Origin: an uncultured Blautia sp.
Lineage (GTDB): Bacteria; Bacillota; Clostridia; Lachnospirales; Lachnospiraceae
Assembly (NCBI GenBank): GCA_934408705.1
Contig: CAKRVL010000016.1
Span: 1 to 40,870, forward strand
Direction: 5' to 3'
Length of the DNA stretch: 40,870 nt
The notes beneath the pieces were generated by a model, which did no database searches, was not told the DNA's origin, and was given only the letters and a program-made list of their open reading frames with translations. The first letter of the stretch is position 1, and the number at the start of each line of letters is the position of its first letter. This document shows, piece after piece, positions 6,050 to 14,902 of this stretch. The translations under genes and the position numbers were made by a program.

Positions 6050-9000
6050 TATGATATTCCTCCACATAGCTGCGCTTCTGGTCTGTCATTACAAGCATAA
6101 TTTCATCCATAGAAGGTCCTATGTACTGGATTTTATCAGGTGGAGCCGCAATGATAAGCTGCAATGGAAGACGTCGCAGGAATTCCAGAACACCTCCAAT
6201 TCGTTCATCATCCATATTATTAAAGGCTTCATCAAAAAGCACCAGTCCCGCAGCTTCTCCTCCAATATTATTTCCATACAGCTGCACAAAAGAAGCCGCC
6301 ACTGTTACATAAAATGGAGTCTGTGTCTCACCGCCACTCTTCTCTTCGCACACCTTGGAATAAAAGGAATAGGTTCCGTCATTATGTATGATCTTGATAT
6401 CATAATCCATGTAAGTACGGTAATCCGTAAACTCCTCCAGCGCCTGGGTGCTGTTTTCGCCTCCCAGAGAAAGCCGTTCAAAAAGTTCATCGATCACATC
6501 CTTATGCATTTCGTGAAAAGTTCCGGAAAACAAAGATTCTCCCTGTATCACGTTAAAATCATCCATGATCATCTCATAGTAGCTGCGATATTTTTTACTT
6601 GGCATAAACTGAAATTCATAGCGTTCACTGCTGAAGTCAATACCCTTTAATGCTTTATTCAGTTCCTTAAATTCTCCCTGTGCAAGCTTCATATTCTCTT
6701 GAAGCTTCGCCAGGAATTGCTCACGAAATTCTGTTTCTGCCGCCTCACGGGCAGACTGTACCTTATCCTCATAATCAAGAAGTTCAGAGTTTTTCAGCCG
6801 CTGATATACTGCCTCAAATTCCGGAAAACCCTCCAGGCTGGCTGCCGCGCCAAAATCATGCTCTGTTTTGTATGCTGCCATAGCATTTACCATATCCTCT
6901 TTGGCAGCCTGACATCTGTCATTATTATATTTCCGCTTATTAAAAGGTTTATAAAAATATTCACTTTGAAACAGCTCAATACTGTCTGTTCCCAAAGCTT
7001 TTTCATATTCCAGGCTCCAATTATTCAACCGGTCGCCTGCCTGTGCACAAAGAGCAGCCACTGCACCTTTCTCTGTGGTCTGCTTTTCCTGAAGCGCCTG
7101 CCTTCTGGCGATTAGATCCTGTATTCTGCTTCGCATTCCACCGATCTTTTCAGTATCAGAAAGAATAACTGAGTCCAAACCACCAATTGCCCGCTCCAAT
7201 TCATCTAATTGCAGCTGTTTCTGTATCAAAGTGGAATTTTCTTTTAACTTCCGTATATTTTCTTCACATTTAGCAATAGACTTATTTACAAGCTGCAAAA
7301 TACTGATCACATCTAACCGATACTTAATGTCTACATCGCAATCAGCAGAAAGGAACCCAAGCATCTGATTCATATCAGCTCGTTGTTTTTCCTGTTTTTC
7401 TATTTTCTCATTAAGGTTCCTGAATTCCGTTTCAGCCTGTGCAAGCTGCACCGTAAAAGCATTTTTTCCAATAAATGGCACACGGAACACTTCCGGTTTA
7501 ATAGCGCTTGCCACACGATTCTGATATCGCATGCATCCCTTTGTTATGGAAATAGAGTATTTCTTCAGATCCTCATACCGCTCACACATCTGAACTTTTC
7601 CGAGAATCATATTACTATACTGACGGGCATATTTATTATGGGATGTTACTATTTCTGCAAGAGTTCCCTCAGGTGCAGTATTATATTTTTCCAAATCTTT
7701 TGTATTGATAAGGCCTACACCATAAACCTTTTTCTCTCTTCTGAGACGATCGTAAATGCCAAGAGCAATATCAAAATTCTCCGGCTCAACAAGCACATAA
7801 AAACGCTGAGTATTCAGATAACCTTCTACTGCATTTCTCCATTCTTCGTCCTGAATCTCTAACATTTCACATAGTATACCCGGCTGTATTTTTCTTCCAA
7901 GGCTTGCAAATTCTTCCTGCACTGATTCCACAAGAAGCTCCACGCCAGAAGGATACGTCAATTTTTTTCGCTTTAGTTTATTAATTTTTTTATTTAATAT
8001 CTCTCGTTCAGCATGATCCTGGTTCAGCTGGATCTGCAGCTGTGCTAACTCTCCCTGCAGTTCCCCCAGTTTTTTGCTCTTGTGGTGGATTACATCATCA
8101 GTAAGGCTTTTTAATGCAGCCACATTAATATCAAAATCCAGAGTCTGAAGCTGCTTACGGTATTCCCCTATGCAGGAAACAAAGCCTGATTCTTCTACTC
8201 CTTCAGCTCCTTGCATAGCAATTAACAGGCTCTCACAATTCCTTGCTGCCTGTGCCACACTTTTCCTCAGCTCAGCCTCATCTGCCTGCGCACTCCGCTT
8301 CTTCTCCTGAAGCCTATTCAGCTCTTTTTTCTCTTCTTCCAAAGCTACAAATTCCTGATTATTACGCAGCTCTACCCGAAGATTTGTAGCAATTTCCAGT
8401 TTTTCTGAGCGCTCCTTCTGTATGGTCTCCAGCTGATTTTTTGCCTGAGAAAGGCGAATTTCCTCATTTTTCTTTGCTGTGTCAGACTCTTTGATCTGTC
8501 CTTCTACCAGTTCCAGATTACTGCGCTTGAGAAAATATTCGTACATTTCATCTTTTTCAATATGCTTCTGTACACGCTGATAAAGGGACTGGATATTTTC
8601 CAGTTTTCGCATTCTTTTTTTTACGTTATCCAATGTGCGCTCCATATCCTGATAGGTACGCACGTTCTCACGTAAAACATCAATATTAACCTCTTTTTCA
8701 TCCAGAACATATGAATATACAAAGTCCTTAATATCATCAATCGGCTTAAATGCAAGGGCTTTGGGAATCAGGCGGAAGAACTTATCTTCGATTCTTCCCA
8801 GCCTTGCTGTGACCATTTTACGGGCTTCCACATTGGTCTTACACCACTGGCGGATATCAATATTAGAACCACGGAATTCAGCTATGGATTTTACCTGTTT
8901 TCCATACAGAAAAAGATCATCTGAAATTCTGGTATTCTCCATAAGATACCGTACTGTAGTCTCCTGCTCCTCTGAAGAAGAGTCTACTACCGCACCGATA

Positions 9001-9314
9001 ATAAAATACCTGTCCTTGCTTTCCTCATAGAATTCCAGAGCAATATGAGCGCTGATTTCGCCTGTTCTCTCATATGGCTGGTTCTCTTTTCCTGTTTTGC
9101 AGCGAATGTAACCTGTTAATTTTCGCTTTCCGTTCTCATGAGCAGCTTTGTTAAAATAGCCGGTGGAACAGATGATCACAAACTGAATTGCATCCAGAAG
9201 AGTAGATTTTCCAGCGCCATTTTCACCTGATAAAAGAGTAGAATCTCCGAACTCAATAGTACAGTTATTAAATCTGTGCCAGTTAATCAGCTTCATCCTC
9301 GTCAGTTTCTTCAT
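6039..9314 (-). CDS. jetC: Wadjet SMC-like ATPase JetC
   Basis: This 1091-residue protein has an SMC/MukB-type architecture. A split ATPase head has Walker A GENGAGKST at 30-38, an ABC signature SGGE at 993-996 and Walker B LVLFDE at 1024-1029. Between them are two long coiled-coil stretches (about 260-440 and 630-900) around a globular hinge-like segment containing GRKIQPGILCEMLEIQ. In Wadjet this subunit extrudes DNA loops to sense small circular DNA. The signature lies near the C-terminus, as in MukB. The start ATG at 9314 overlaps the end of jetB by 32 bases; a second in-frame ATG six codons on is possible but leaves almost no ribosome-binding spacing. No frameshift or missing ATPase motif is visible, so the system looks intact. 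Confidence 0.93.
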   Translation of the reverse strand: MKKLTRMKLINWHRFNNCTIEFGDSTLLSGENGAGKSTLLDAIQFVIICSTGYFNKAAHENGKRKLTGYIRCKTGKENQPYERTGEISAHIALEFYEESKDRYFIIGAVVDSSSEEQETTVRYLMENTRISDDLFLYGKQVKSIAEFRGSNIDIRQWCKTNVEARKMVTARLGRIEDKFFRLIPKALAFKPIDDIKDFVYSYVLDEKEVNIDVLRENVRTYQDMERTLDNVKKRMRKLENIQSLYQRVQKHIEKDEMYEYFLKRSNLELVEGQIKESDTAKKNEEIRLSQAKNQLETIQKERSEKLEIATNLRVELRNNQEFVALEEEKKELNRLQEKKRSAQADEAELRKSVAQAARNCESLLIAMQGAEGVEESGFVSCIGEYRKQLQTLDFDINVAALKSLTDDVIHHKSKKLGELQGELAQLQIQLNQDHAEREILNKKINKLKRKKLTYPSGVELLVESVQEEFASLGRKIQPGILCEMLEIQDEEWRNAVEGYLNTQRFYVLVEPENFDIALGIYDRLRREKKVYGVGLINTKDLEKYNTAPEGTLAEIVTSHNKYARQYSNMILGKVQMCERYEDLKKYSISITKGCMRYQNRVASAIKPEVFRVPFIGKNAFTVQLAQAETEFRNLNEKIEKQEKQRADMNQMLGFLSADCDVDIKYRLDVISILQLVNKSIAKCEENIRKLKENSTLIQKQLQLDELERAIGGLDSVILSDTEKIGGMRSRIQDLIARRQALQEKQTTEKGAVAALCAQAGDRLNNWSLEYEKALGTDSIELFQSEYFYKPFNKRKYNNDRCQAAKEDMVNAMAAYKTEHDFGAAASLEGFPEFEAVYQRLKNSELLDYEDKVQSAREAAETEFREQFLAKLQENMKLAQGEFKELNKALKGIDFSSERYEFQFMPSKKYRSYYEMIMDDFNVIQGESLFSGTFHEMHKDVIDELFERLSLGGENSTQALEEFTDYRTYMDYDIKIIHNDGTYSFYSKVCEEKSGGETQTPFYVTVAASFVQLYGNNIGGEAAGLVLFDEAFNNMDDERIGGVLEFLRRLPLQLIIAAPPDKIQYIGPSMDEIMLVMTDQKRSYVEEYHNAV

Positions 9315-9900
9315 CGTTTACACTCTTTCCCTTTCTGTATGTTTCCAGCTTCTCATATGCCGCCTTAATATCCTCCACCCGGACTGCCATCAGGATAGAA
9401 TCATAAATCAAAATACGAGATTCCTCATCCCCCATGTCCTTGTCCAGAAGCTCCACCAGCTGGTACCTGCGGAACAGACTCAGAGCATTTCGCATAGTCG
9501 TTTTGTCAATTATTTTATCACGGATCTTCAGACTAATAAATTTGTCCTGAATATCTCCCAGATTTACAATTACCTCTTCAATTGCAGAAAGCTCGCGTTT
9601 TTTTTCATCGTAAAGAATTCTCAGGATAAGCAATATAATAGAATCATATAGCTTCAGATTCATCCTGTTGATTCCCCTTGGACTGGTCAGCTGGATCACT
9701 CCATATTCCTCATTTATTTCAAGACGATAGCCCAGAACGCCCAGATATTCTTTAAATTCTTTTCGATACTTCAGCACGAAATAATAATCCGCTTTCGTAT
9801 TCTGATTCCCCTTGCACACAAAGCAGGTTCCCAGAAGACGATTGCACACTCTGCCGAAATTATCCTTTTCTTTTTGCAGCATTCCTTCCAGATATTCCAT
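9283..9900 (-). CDS. jetB: Wadjet subunit JetB (KITE/MukE-like)
   Basis: A 205-residue protein with an acidic tail (NDEETDEDEAD). Position and size match JetB of the Firmicutes Wadjet branch (DUF6063-like in my recollection). JetB is the winged-helix KITE partner that binds the kleisin JetA and dimerises within the JetABC complex. The segment LYDSIILLILRILYDEKKREL resembles the first helices of such winged-helix proteins. GGAGG lies 7 bases before the ATG, and only one base separates it from the jetA stop; its 3' end overlaps jetC. Identification rests mainly on operon context, since the sequence alone carries no catalytic motif. Confidence 0.82.
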   Translation of the reverse strand: MEYLEGMLQKEKDNFGRVCNRLLGTCFVCKGNQNTKADYYFVLKYRKEFKEYLGVLGYRLEINEEYGVIQLTSPRGINRMNLKLYDSIILLILRILYDEKKRELSAIEEVIVNLGDIQDKFISLKIRDKIIDKTTMRNALSLFRRYQLVELLDKDMGDEESRILIYDSILMAVRVEDIKAAYEKLETYRKGKSVNDEETDEDEAD

Positions 9901-9901
9901 C

Positions 9902-11278
9902 CTATTTCCTCCGTATCCGAAAATCTTTGAAGCGGTAACCTTTCACCTCCCGCTCCTCAAGCGGCTCTATGAGATAGCCCATATTCTTGCGTTGTCCGTA
10001 AAGACGTACATAAATTAGTTTAATAAAATCATCTTCGTTATTAAGCGGCAGCTGACTGGCTTCCATTGCTTCTCTGCCTTCCAGCTGACGATCCACGTAA
10101 GACTGAATTTTTTCCCCACTGATCACTCTCTGGATTTTTTCAGCCATTTTCCGCATTTTTTCACGACGAAAGGCTTCGTCCGGTTCTTCCTCCTCCAGAC
10201 TGGCAGGGACAAATTCTCCCTTGCCTTCCACTGCCAGATACAGTGAACTTTGTTCCAGAATAGAGCACTGGTAAATGCGCACCAGATCATCCAGAAAATC
10301 TATTCTGTAGATTCCACCCAGATCCATATTTTCCCGGTTAATTTCCTCATTAATCCCCATAAGGATTTCCTTCAGCTGTCCACGCACATCCTCATTTCCC
10401 GCAAGCAGAAATTTGGCACGATTGATAGCCGCACGCTGATACTGTGTATTTTTCTGGTTAATTTCCTGGAGAATCTCGTCCATATTGCGAAATGCTTCAA
10501 TAATCTCATGAAGATAGTGATAAGTCAGCTCACGCCCCTCCTCCCCGGAGACCTCACGGATAGCTGCAATTTCTGCCGCCGCCTTTCCCAGAAATTCTTC
10601 GTTATGGCTTCTTTCCTCCAGTCTTTCTATAATTTCCGGACGGAACTTGGAAACATTATCAGAGGTCAGAAGACGATGATATGCCTTATCTACAATATTG
10701 GTAATATAATCATTAAACAGTGCATCCATGATCTGGGCAACCGTGCTGTGTCTGGTAAGATCATCGATATAATGCTTAATATTGGAATTAAGATTTTTAA
10801 GCCCGGTTATAAGATAATCTGTATTTTCCCAAATCTGCATGAGCACAATTCCCGGTCTGTCCATGCTTCCCTTTACCAGGCTGTAAATTGTATAAATGTA
10901 GCCCTGATATTCGATTTGCTTGCCATCTGCAATATCCAGCAATGTCTTGATCACCTTTACTGCATATTCCTTAAAATTCACACGCTGCACATAGCTTTTA
11001 TCCGTCTCCACCTCTATCCAGCCGTAGTATTCCAGCCTTCGCAAGACTCCATTTGCCCGGCTTCTGCTATCATTTGCCTGAAACTCTTCTTCCACCAGCT
11101 GTGCTGCATTTTCCTGGTCAAAATAAAACTCCAGTTCCTCCACCAGCACATCTCTTTCCACGCCAAAGGAAAGCTGATGTTCCATGATGGAAAAAAGCCG
11201 GCTTATACATTCCCAGTATACAATTCTGTTAGGGGAAGATAATGGGACGAAAAAATTGTCCGGAATTACATGAAACAT
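9902..11278 (-). CDS. jetA: Wadjet subunit JetA (kleisin/MukF-like)
   Basis: A 458-residue soluble, mostly helical protein that begins MFHVIPDNFFVPLSSPNRIVYWECISRLF, as in JetA proteins of Firmicutes (former DUF5716 family, as I recall). An N-terminal winged-helix part is followed by a long helical middle (about 150-330) and a basic C-terminal part ending YRFKDFRIRRK. JetA is the kleisin that links the two JetC heads and holds JetB dimers. RBS AAAGGATA precedes ATG at 11278. It is the first gene of the jetABCD order and starts 31 bases after the TraX-like gene, with a weak promoter candidate overlapping that junction. The system is closer to the Firmicutes type II/III branch than to the DUF3375-containing type I; the subtype is not certain. 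Confidence 0.85.
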   Translation of the reverse strand: MFHVIPDNFFVPLSSPNRIVYWECISRLFSIMEHQLSFGVERDVLVEELEFYFDQENAAQLVEEEFQANDSRSRANGVLRRLEYYGWIEVETDKSYVQRVNFKEYAVKVIKTLLDIADGKQIEYQGYIYTIYSLVKGSMDRPGIVLMQIWENTDYLITGLKNLNSNIKHYIDDLTRHSTVAQIMDALFNDYITNIVDKAYHRLLTSDNVSKFRPEIIERLEERSHNEEFLGKAAAEIAAIREVSGEEGRELTYHYLHEIIEAFRNMDEILQEINQKNTQYQRAAINRAKFLLAGNEDVRGQLKEILMGINEEINRENMDLGGIYRIDFLDDLVRIYQCSILEQSSLYLAVEGKGEFVPASLEEEEPDEAFRREKMRKMAEKIQRVISGEKIQSYVDRQLEGREAMEASQLPLNNEDDFIKLIYVRLYGQRKNMGYLIEPLEEREVKGYRFKDFRIRRK

Positions 11279-11298
11279 AAAGAATATCCTTTCTACTA

Positions 11299-11327
11299 TC
11301 TATATTTTATCACATCGGTTTTTCCAA
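11299..11327 (-). promoter_or_regulatory. Weak promoter candidate for the Jet operon
   Basis: On the minus strand TTGGAA (11322-11327) and TATAGA (11299-11304) are spaced by 17 bases, each matching 4 of 6 consensus positions. The site overlaps the end of the TraX-like gene and lies about 20 bases before jetA, so the operon could be transcribed separately from the genes upstream. Read-through from upstream is equally possible. Confidence 0.35.
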
Positions 11328-12077
11328 GATAACAAGCCGCAAAATTCCCAGCACCAGTAAATGGGCTGGATAAAATATATAGAAAAACCATTTAGAAAAT
11401 GCAGAATGCTTCTGAGAACATTTTCCATTATATAAATAGATAATACAAATCCCGGAAAGCAAAATACCGGAAACAGCTCCCAATGCCTGCAAAATACTTA
11501 CGACCGGTGTTGCTGTTTCCACATTTTCTATAAAATTCAGAATTCCAAAGAACAACATAGCTTTTCCAAAAACAGGCCAAAGAAGCTTATTCCGTTTGCT
11601 CTCTGAAAGTAATTTTCCCTGGGCTCCAACAGCCCCGCAAGAAGCAAACCAGTATGTAAAAACCGGCGCCAGAAATGCCCAGTCACTGAATGCAGAAGCA
11701 ACTACCAGGCCCAGAATACAAAGAGTCCTGTGTCTGCCTGAGGGAATTTTTTCCACTGTATAAAGAATGAGAAAACACAAAAACAAAGTGAACAGCATAT
11801 TCATATTTACGAAGCTGAGGACTCCTTCTTCTGTAAGAGCCAGACAATAAGGGATCTCAGAAATTACGGCAAACAAAAGCAGGCGTTTGCCGTATTTCTC
11901 TTTAGAATGAGTATAGCCGTAGCCCTCCACCAGGAAATAACACATGGTGATTGCAGTAAAATACCCGGCGTCCACCAACACCGTAAAAAGAAGGGTACCC
12001 GGTTTCAGGAAAATATTTGCAATATGATTCAACAGCATAGTTAATATAGCTATATATTTAATTTGTTCTCGATACAT
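11310..12077 (-). CDS. TraX-family integral membrane protein
   Basis: A 255-residue, strongly hydrophobic protein with about seven membrane segments. The start (MYREQIKYIAILTMLLNHIAN) and the later motifs (EIPYCLAL, FVNMNMLFTLFLCFL, FYIFYPAHLLVLGI) are characteristic of the TraX family. TraX acetylates F-pilin in plasmid conjugation, but chromosomal TraX-like proteins in Firmicutes are common and are probably acyltransferases of unknown substrate. No conjugation gene is nearby. RBS AAGGGGA is 9 bases before the ATG. It follows the transglutaminase-like gene by 14 bases, so the two probably form an operon that may extend into jetA. Confidence 0.87.
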   Translation of the reverse strand: MYREQIKYIAILTMLLNHIANIFLKPGTLLFTVLVDAGYFTAITMCYFLVEGYGYTHSKEKYGKRLLLFAVISEIPYCLALTEEGVLSFVNMNMLFTLFLCFLILYTVEKIPSGRHRTLCILGLVVASAFSDWAFLAPVFTYWFASCGAVGAQGKLLSESKRNKLLWPVFGKAMLFFGILNFIENVETATPVVSILQALGAVSGILLSGICIIYLYNGKCSQKHSAFSKWFFYIFYPAHLLVLGILRLVILEKPM

Positions 12078-12091
12078 ATGGATTGATCCCC

Positions 12092-14077
12092 TTATACTTC
12101 ACGAAGCTCCAACTCCACCTTCTTCGTTTCATCCTTCTCGATATGAAAATCATATCTTTTTCCAAGAATATTTCCGTCAGGAAGACGCTTTCCGGTAAGC
12201 AGCCTATAATCACCAGGCATAATATCAAGCTCTAATTTATTATTCTCCCATTTGCAATTTCTGAAATCCAGGGTAAGGTAACCCTGTCCGTCTGTGACCG
12301 CAAGTGTCCAGTCCTGAAGATACTCCCAGTCATCCTTCTCTCCCGCAAGTACAGTAAGGTGGGACTCCTTCCGGCTCTTCTCCAGTACAGCTACAAACTT
12401 TATTCCATCCCAATACTCAATAGCACCATCTGCAGGATTAAGACGAGACGGAATCCCAAGAGTTCTTGCAATTGCCACAAACAACACCTTATGCGATTTT
12501 TCTCCTGCGATTCCAAGATCAAGTGCTGCAGCCGGAGTCGTATATGCAGTCACACGCTCCTTATCATTTCGCACAGAAATATTATCCTCAATCCATGTCC
12601 ATATACTTTTGGGATCAGATTCAAAAGCATTTTTCTGTTTTTCATCAAAATAACCGAGAATTTTCTTTCTCCATTTGGTAAGAACCTCATTTTCCACGCG
12701 GGGATTCCACACATAGGGAATGTAAATCTCTTCCGGATTAAATTCCCTGTAAACAGAAGCCTCCTGATAGTGTCCCTCCAATACCTCCGGAAAAGCATCT
12801 CTTCTGTCCTTCTCAGACAGAATCTCCATCATCGGCACCACCTCTTCCATAGTATGCCCGAAAAGGCAACGCTTCCATAATGGCTGAAATTTCTCGACCT
12901 TGTGCCGACAGTGCTCTATTTCTTCTGCAACCCGGCGTTTATTTTCTAATTCCTGTTCTTCTGTTATAGCCCATTTGGTTCTTCCGGTATCTTCAGGTGC
13001 ACTCATCTCAAAATCCACCCAAAGCTCATCCTCATATTCCTCTCCAAGAGTGCAGACAAATGTGTCCTCCTCTCTCGTATCGATCACTTTTTCCCCATAG
13101 GCCCCATCATAAACAGCACAGATCAGCAGACTGCCAAATCCTGTTTCAAAAGAAATACAGCCGTCTTCGTCCGTCTGCAGCCGGGTAATAGGAGAAAATT
13201 CCCCATAATTCATTACCTCAGCCTGAACCCTTGCGCCTGGCACAGGAGTACCTTCCAGGTCCTCAACGCAAATCGTGATCCGTCTGGTTTTTGCATATCT
13301 GCCAAGAAGGTTTAAGATACGGTTCATACCATCTTTCCCAATTACCTCTTCATCTGGCATAGCACGGTCATACCATCTGGAACCGATCATCATTGCCCTT
13401 GATGCAGCACTTGTAAACCGTCCCTTATCCAGAACCGCTTCCGGCTCACACGCCCCCAGATAATGCCAGTCACCATCACACCATACTTCCACCCAGACAT
13501 GGTTTCCATCACAGTGAGACCATCTTTGCACATATGCTGATCTGGCTGGGATTCCCGCACTTCTCAGCACATTTATTACAAAAACAGTCGTTTCTCCGCC
13601 TCGTCCCACGCCACTTCTGTATGTCTCCAGAGCAGAACTGGTACGCAGATCTGTTTCCTGATACATCACCTCACCGGTGCACCAATGATTGATTTCCAGC
13701 GCAGCTTCTAGCATACTCTTTCCCTGAATTCTGTCCTTGATTTTCTCCCAGAAAAAGGTACGGCATGGTTTGATTTCCTCATCATTTATCCTATGAAAAA
13801 GCACATAATTCAAGAAATAGAGTTCTGGATATTCCTTTACATAAGGAGAATTTTCCCAGAGATAAATTCCCTGCTGTACGTAATCCAGGTAAGTATCAAA
13901 GGTATAATTTCCCACATCACTATATGGCATATTGCTGTACAGATACTTCATTCCGATTACAATATCAGCGTTTAGTGCTTCCATTCTTTTCGTTATTTCT
14001 TTAGCCATTTCAGGAAGTTCCCTGGAAAAATCTTCAAAGTCTTTTTCTATTCTGTCCCTGTTTTTTTCAAGAAACAT
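12092..14077 (-). CDS. Large transglutaminase-fold protein, apparent catalytic Cys replaced by Gly
   Basis: A 661-residue cytosolic protein. Residues about 140-215 carry the transglutaminase core (GVGRGGETTVFVINVLRSAG, then IPARSAYVQRW and NHVWVEVWCDGDWHYLGACEPE). From memory, related proteins have GRCGEES at the first motif; here it reads GRGGETT, with Gly160 (codon GGC) where Cys (TGC) is expected, while His193 is kept. A Gly/Val-rich domain of the carboxypeptidase-regulatory type (about 255-330) follows, then a second, degenerate transglutaminase-like domain (about 480-570, LFVAIARTLGIPSRL). It is therefore probably a binding or structural protein rather than an active protease or transglutaminase. 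The start at 14077 is preferred because AAGGAG lies 7 bases before it; the frame stays open to 14212 without such a site. Confidence 0.82.
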   Translation of the reverse strand: MFLEKNRDRIEKDFEDFSRELPEMAKEITKRMEALNADIVIGMKYLYSNMPYSDVGNYTFDTYLDYVQQGIYLWENSPYVKEYPELYFLNYVLFHRINDEEIKPCRTFFWEKIKDRIQGKSMLEAALEINHWCTGEVMYQETDLRTSSALETYRSGVGRGGETTVFVINVLRSAGIPARSAYVQRWSHCDGNHVWVEVWCDGDWHYLGACEPEAVLDKGRFTSAASRAMMIGSRWYDRAMPDEEVIGKDGMNRILNLLGRYAKTRRITICVEDLEGTPVPGARVQAEVMNYGEFSPITRLQTDEDGCISFETGFGSLLICAVYDGAYGEKVIDTREEDTFVCTLGEEYEDELWVDFEMSAPEDTGRTKWAITEEQELENKRRVAEEIEHCRHKVEKFQPLWKRCLFGHTMEEVVPMMEILSEKDRRDAFPEVLEGHYQEASVYREFNPEEIYIPYVWNPRVENEVLTKWRKKILGYFDEKQKNAFESDPKSIWTWIEDNISVRNDKERVTAYTTPAAALDLGIAGEKSHKVLFVAIARTLGIPSRLNPADGAIEYWDGIKFVAVLEKSRKESHLTVLAGEKDDWEYLQDWTLAVTDGQGYLTLDFRNCKWENNKLELDIMPGDYRLLTGKRLPDGNILGKRYDFHIEKDETKKVELELREV

Positions 14078-14168
14078 CTTTATTCTCCTTCTTAATATCA
14101 GCAAATCCTCAATGTTACCATAGCCAATGTTCCAGCCAACCGGAACTATTACTTTTTGAAGCAACAAA

Positions 14169-14204
14169 GGCTCTGTCATGACATTTGTGTGTCTTGACAG
14201 AACC
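14169..14204 (-). terminator. Hairpin downstream of the cytidylate-kinase-like gene
   Basis: On the minus strand GGTTCTGTCA pairs with TGACAGAGCC, extended inward by GACA/TGTC, giving a long stem. It begins 16 bases after the stop of the kinase-like gene and is followed by TTTGTTGCTT, a weak T-rich tail. It probably acts as a terminator or as a boundary between this gene and the transglutaminase-like operon. Confidence 0.6.
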
Positions 14205-14220
14205 CCGGTCACTTACTTCA

Positions 14221-14829
14221 TTATTCCATTTTTTCTATTCTTTTGTCAATATACAAAGACAAAAATTCCACACTGCCACTAACGCCCAGAGTGCTGCTGT
14301 TCAGGCTCAAGTCATAGTTGTGTGACTCAGACCATTTGGTTTTGCAATGGCTGTCATGATATTTTTTACGTTTTCTGTCCTTTTCACGGATGAAACGCTC
14401 AGCCTCTTTCTCATTCATTCCATAAAGCTTGGATACACGGGCAATTTTGTGATCCATGTTACCAATAATGAAAATAGAAATCAGCCCTGGATAGTCCTTA
14501 AGGATTGTTTCGGAACAGCGTCCTACAACCACAAAGGATTCTCCTTTTTCAGCCTTTTCCCGCAGGAAATTAAACTGCATCATAGCAACGTTGTCAGCTG
14601 GAGAGCTGCTCATTCCTTTCACGGTTCTGTAAAGGAGTTTGTTGTGTTTCATCTCATCATAGATCTCCAGATCCTCTGTTTTTACATTATGAAGATCTGC
14701 AACTTCTCTTAAAAGATTGTGATCATAAAGAGATAATCCGTAACGTTTTGCAATTCGTTCTGCAATTTCGTGACCTGCACTTCCGAACTCTCGTCCGATA
14801 GAAATAATTACCTGTTTCTGTGTTTTCAT
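14221..14829 (-). CDS. Cytidylate kinase-like family protein
   Basis: A 202-residue protein with a P-loop near the N-terminus (ISIGREFGSAGHEIAERIA) and the family sequence YDHNLLREVADLHNV. It matches the cytidylate kinase-like family (Cmk-like, PF13189 type) widespread in Lachnospiraceae. These are NMP-kinase-fold proteins whose substrate is not established; they are distinct from the housekeeping Cmk. Also visible are a lid-like basic stretch (EKDRKRKKYHDSHCKTKW) and the conserved YDLSLNSSTLG. Start ATG at 14829 has AAAGGAGG at 6 bases. It is followed by a terminator hairpin and preceded by the permease gene, 73 bases away. Confidence 0.87.
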   Translation of the reverse strand: MKTQKQVIISIGREFGSAGHEIAERIAKRYGLSLYDHNLLREVADLHNVKTEDLEIYDEMKHNKLLYRTVKGMSSSPADNVAMMQFNFLREKAEKGESFVVVGRCSETILKDYPGLISIFIIGNMDHKIARVSKLYGMNEKEAERFIREKDRKRKKYHDSHCKTKWSESHNYDLSLNSSTLGVSGSVEFLSLYIDKRIEKME

Positions 14830-14902
14830 AGTATCCTCCTTTCTAAGCAAAAATCAAGCAGATACAAGTGCTCAGGGGACTTGCCTGGCTCAGTTAACAT
14901 AA

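Noticed and set aside
10250..11242. Long plus-strand frame of 330 codons opposite jetA
   Set aside because: It is antisense to a well-supported gene, has Cys/His/Ile-rich composition typical of shadows, and has no ribosome binding site.
11310..12077. TraX-like gene as evidence for a conjugative element
   Set aside because: No relaxase, pilus, coupling protein, integrase or attachment site is nearby; chromosomal TraX homologues are common in Firmicutes.
14078..14212. In-frame N-terminal extension of the transglutaminase-like protein
   Set aside because: The region includes the upstream terminator hairpin, and a strong ribosome binding site supports the start at 14077.
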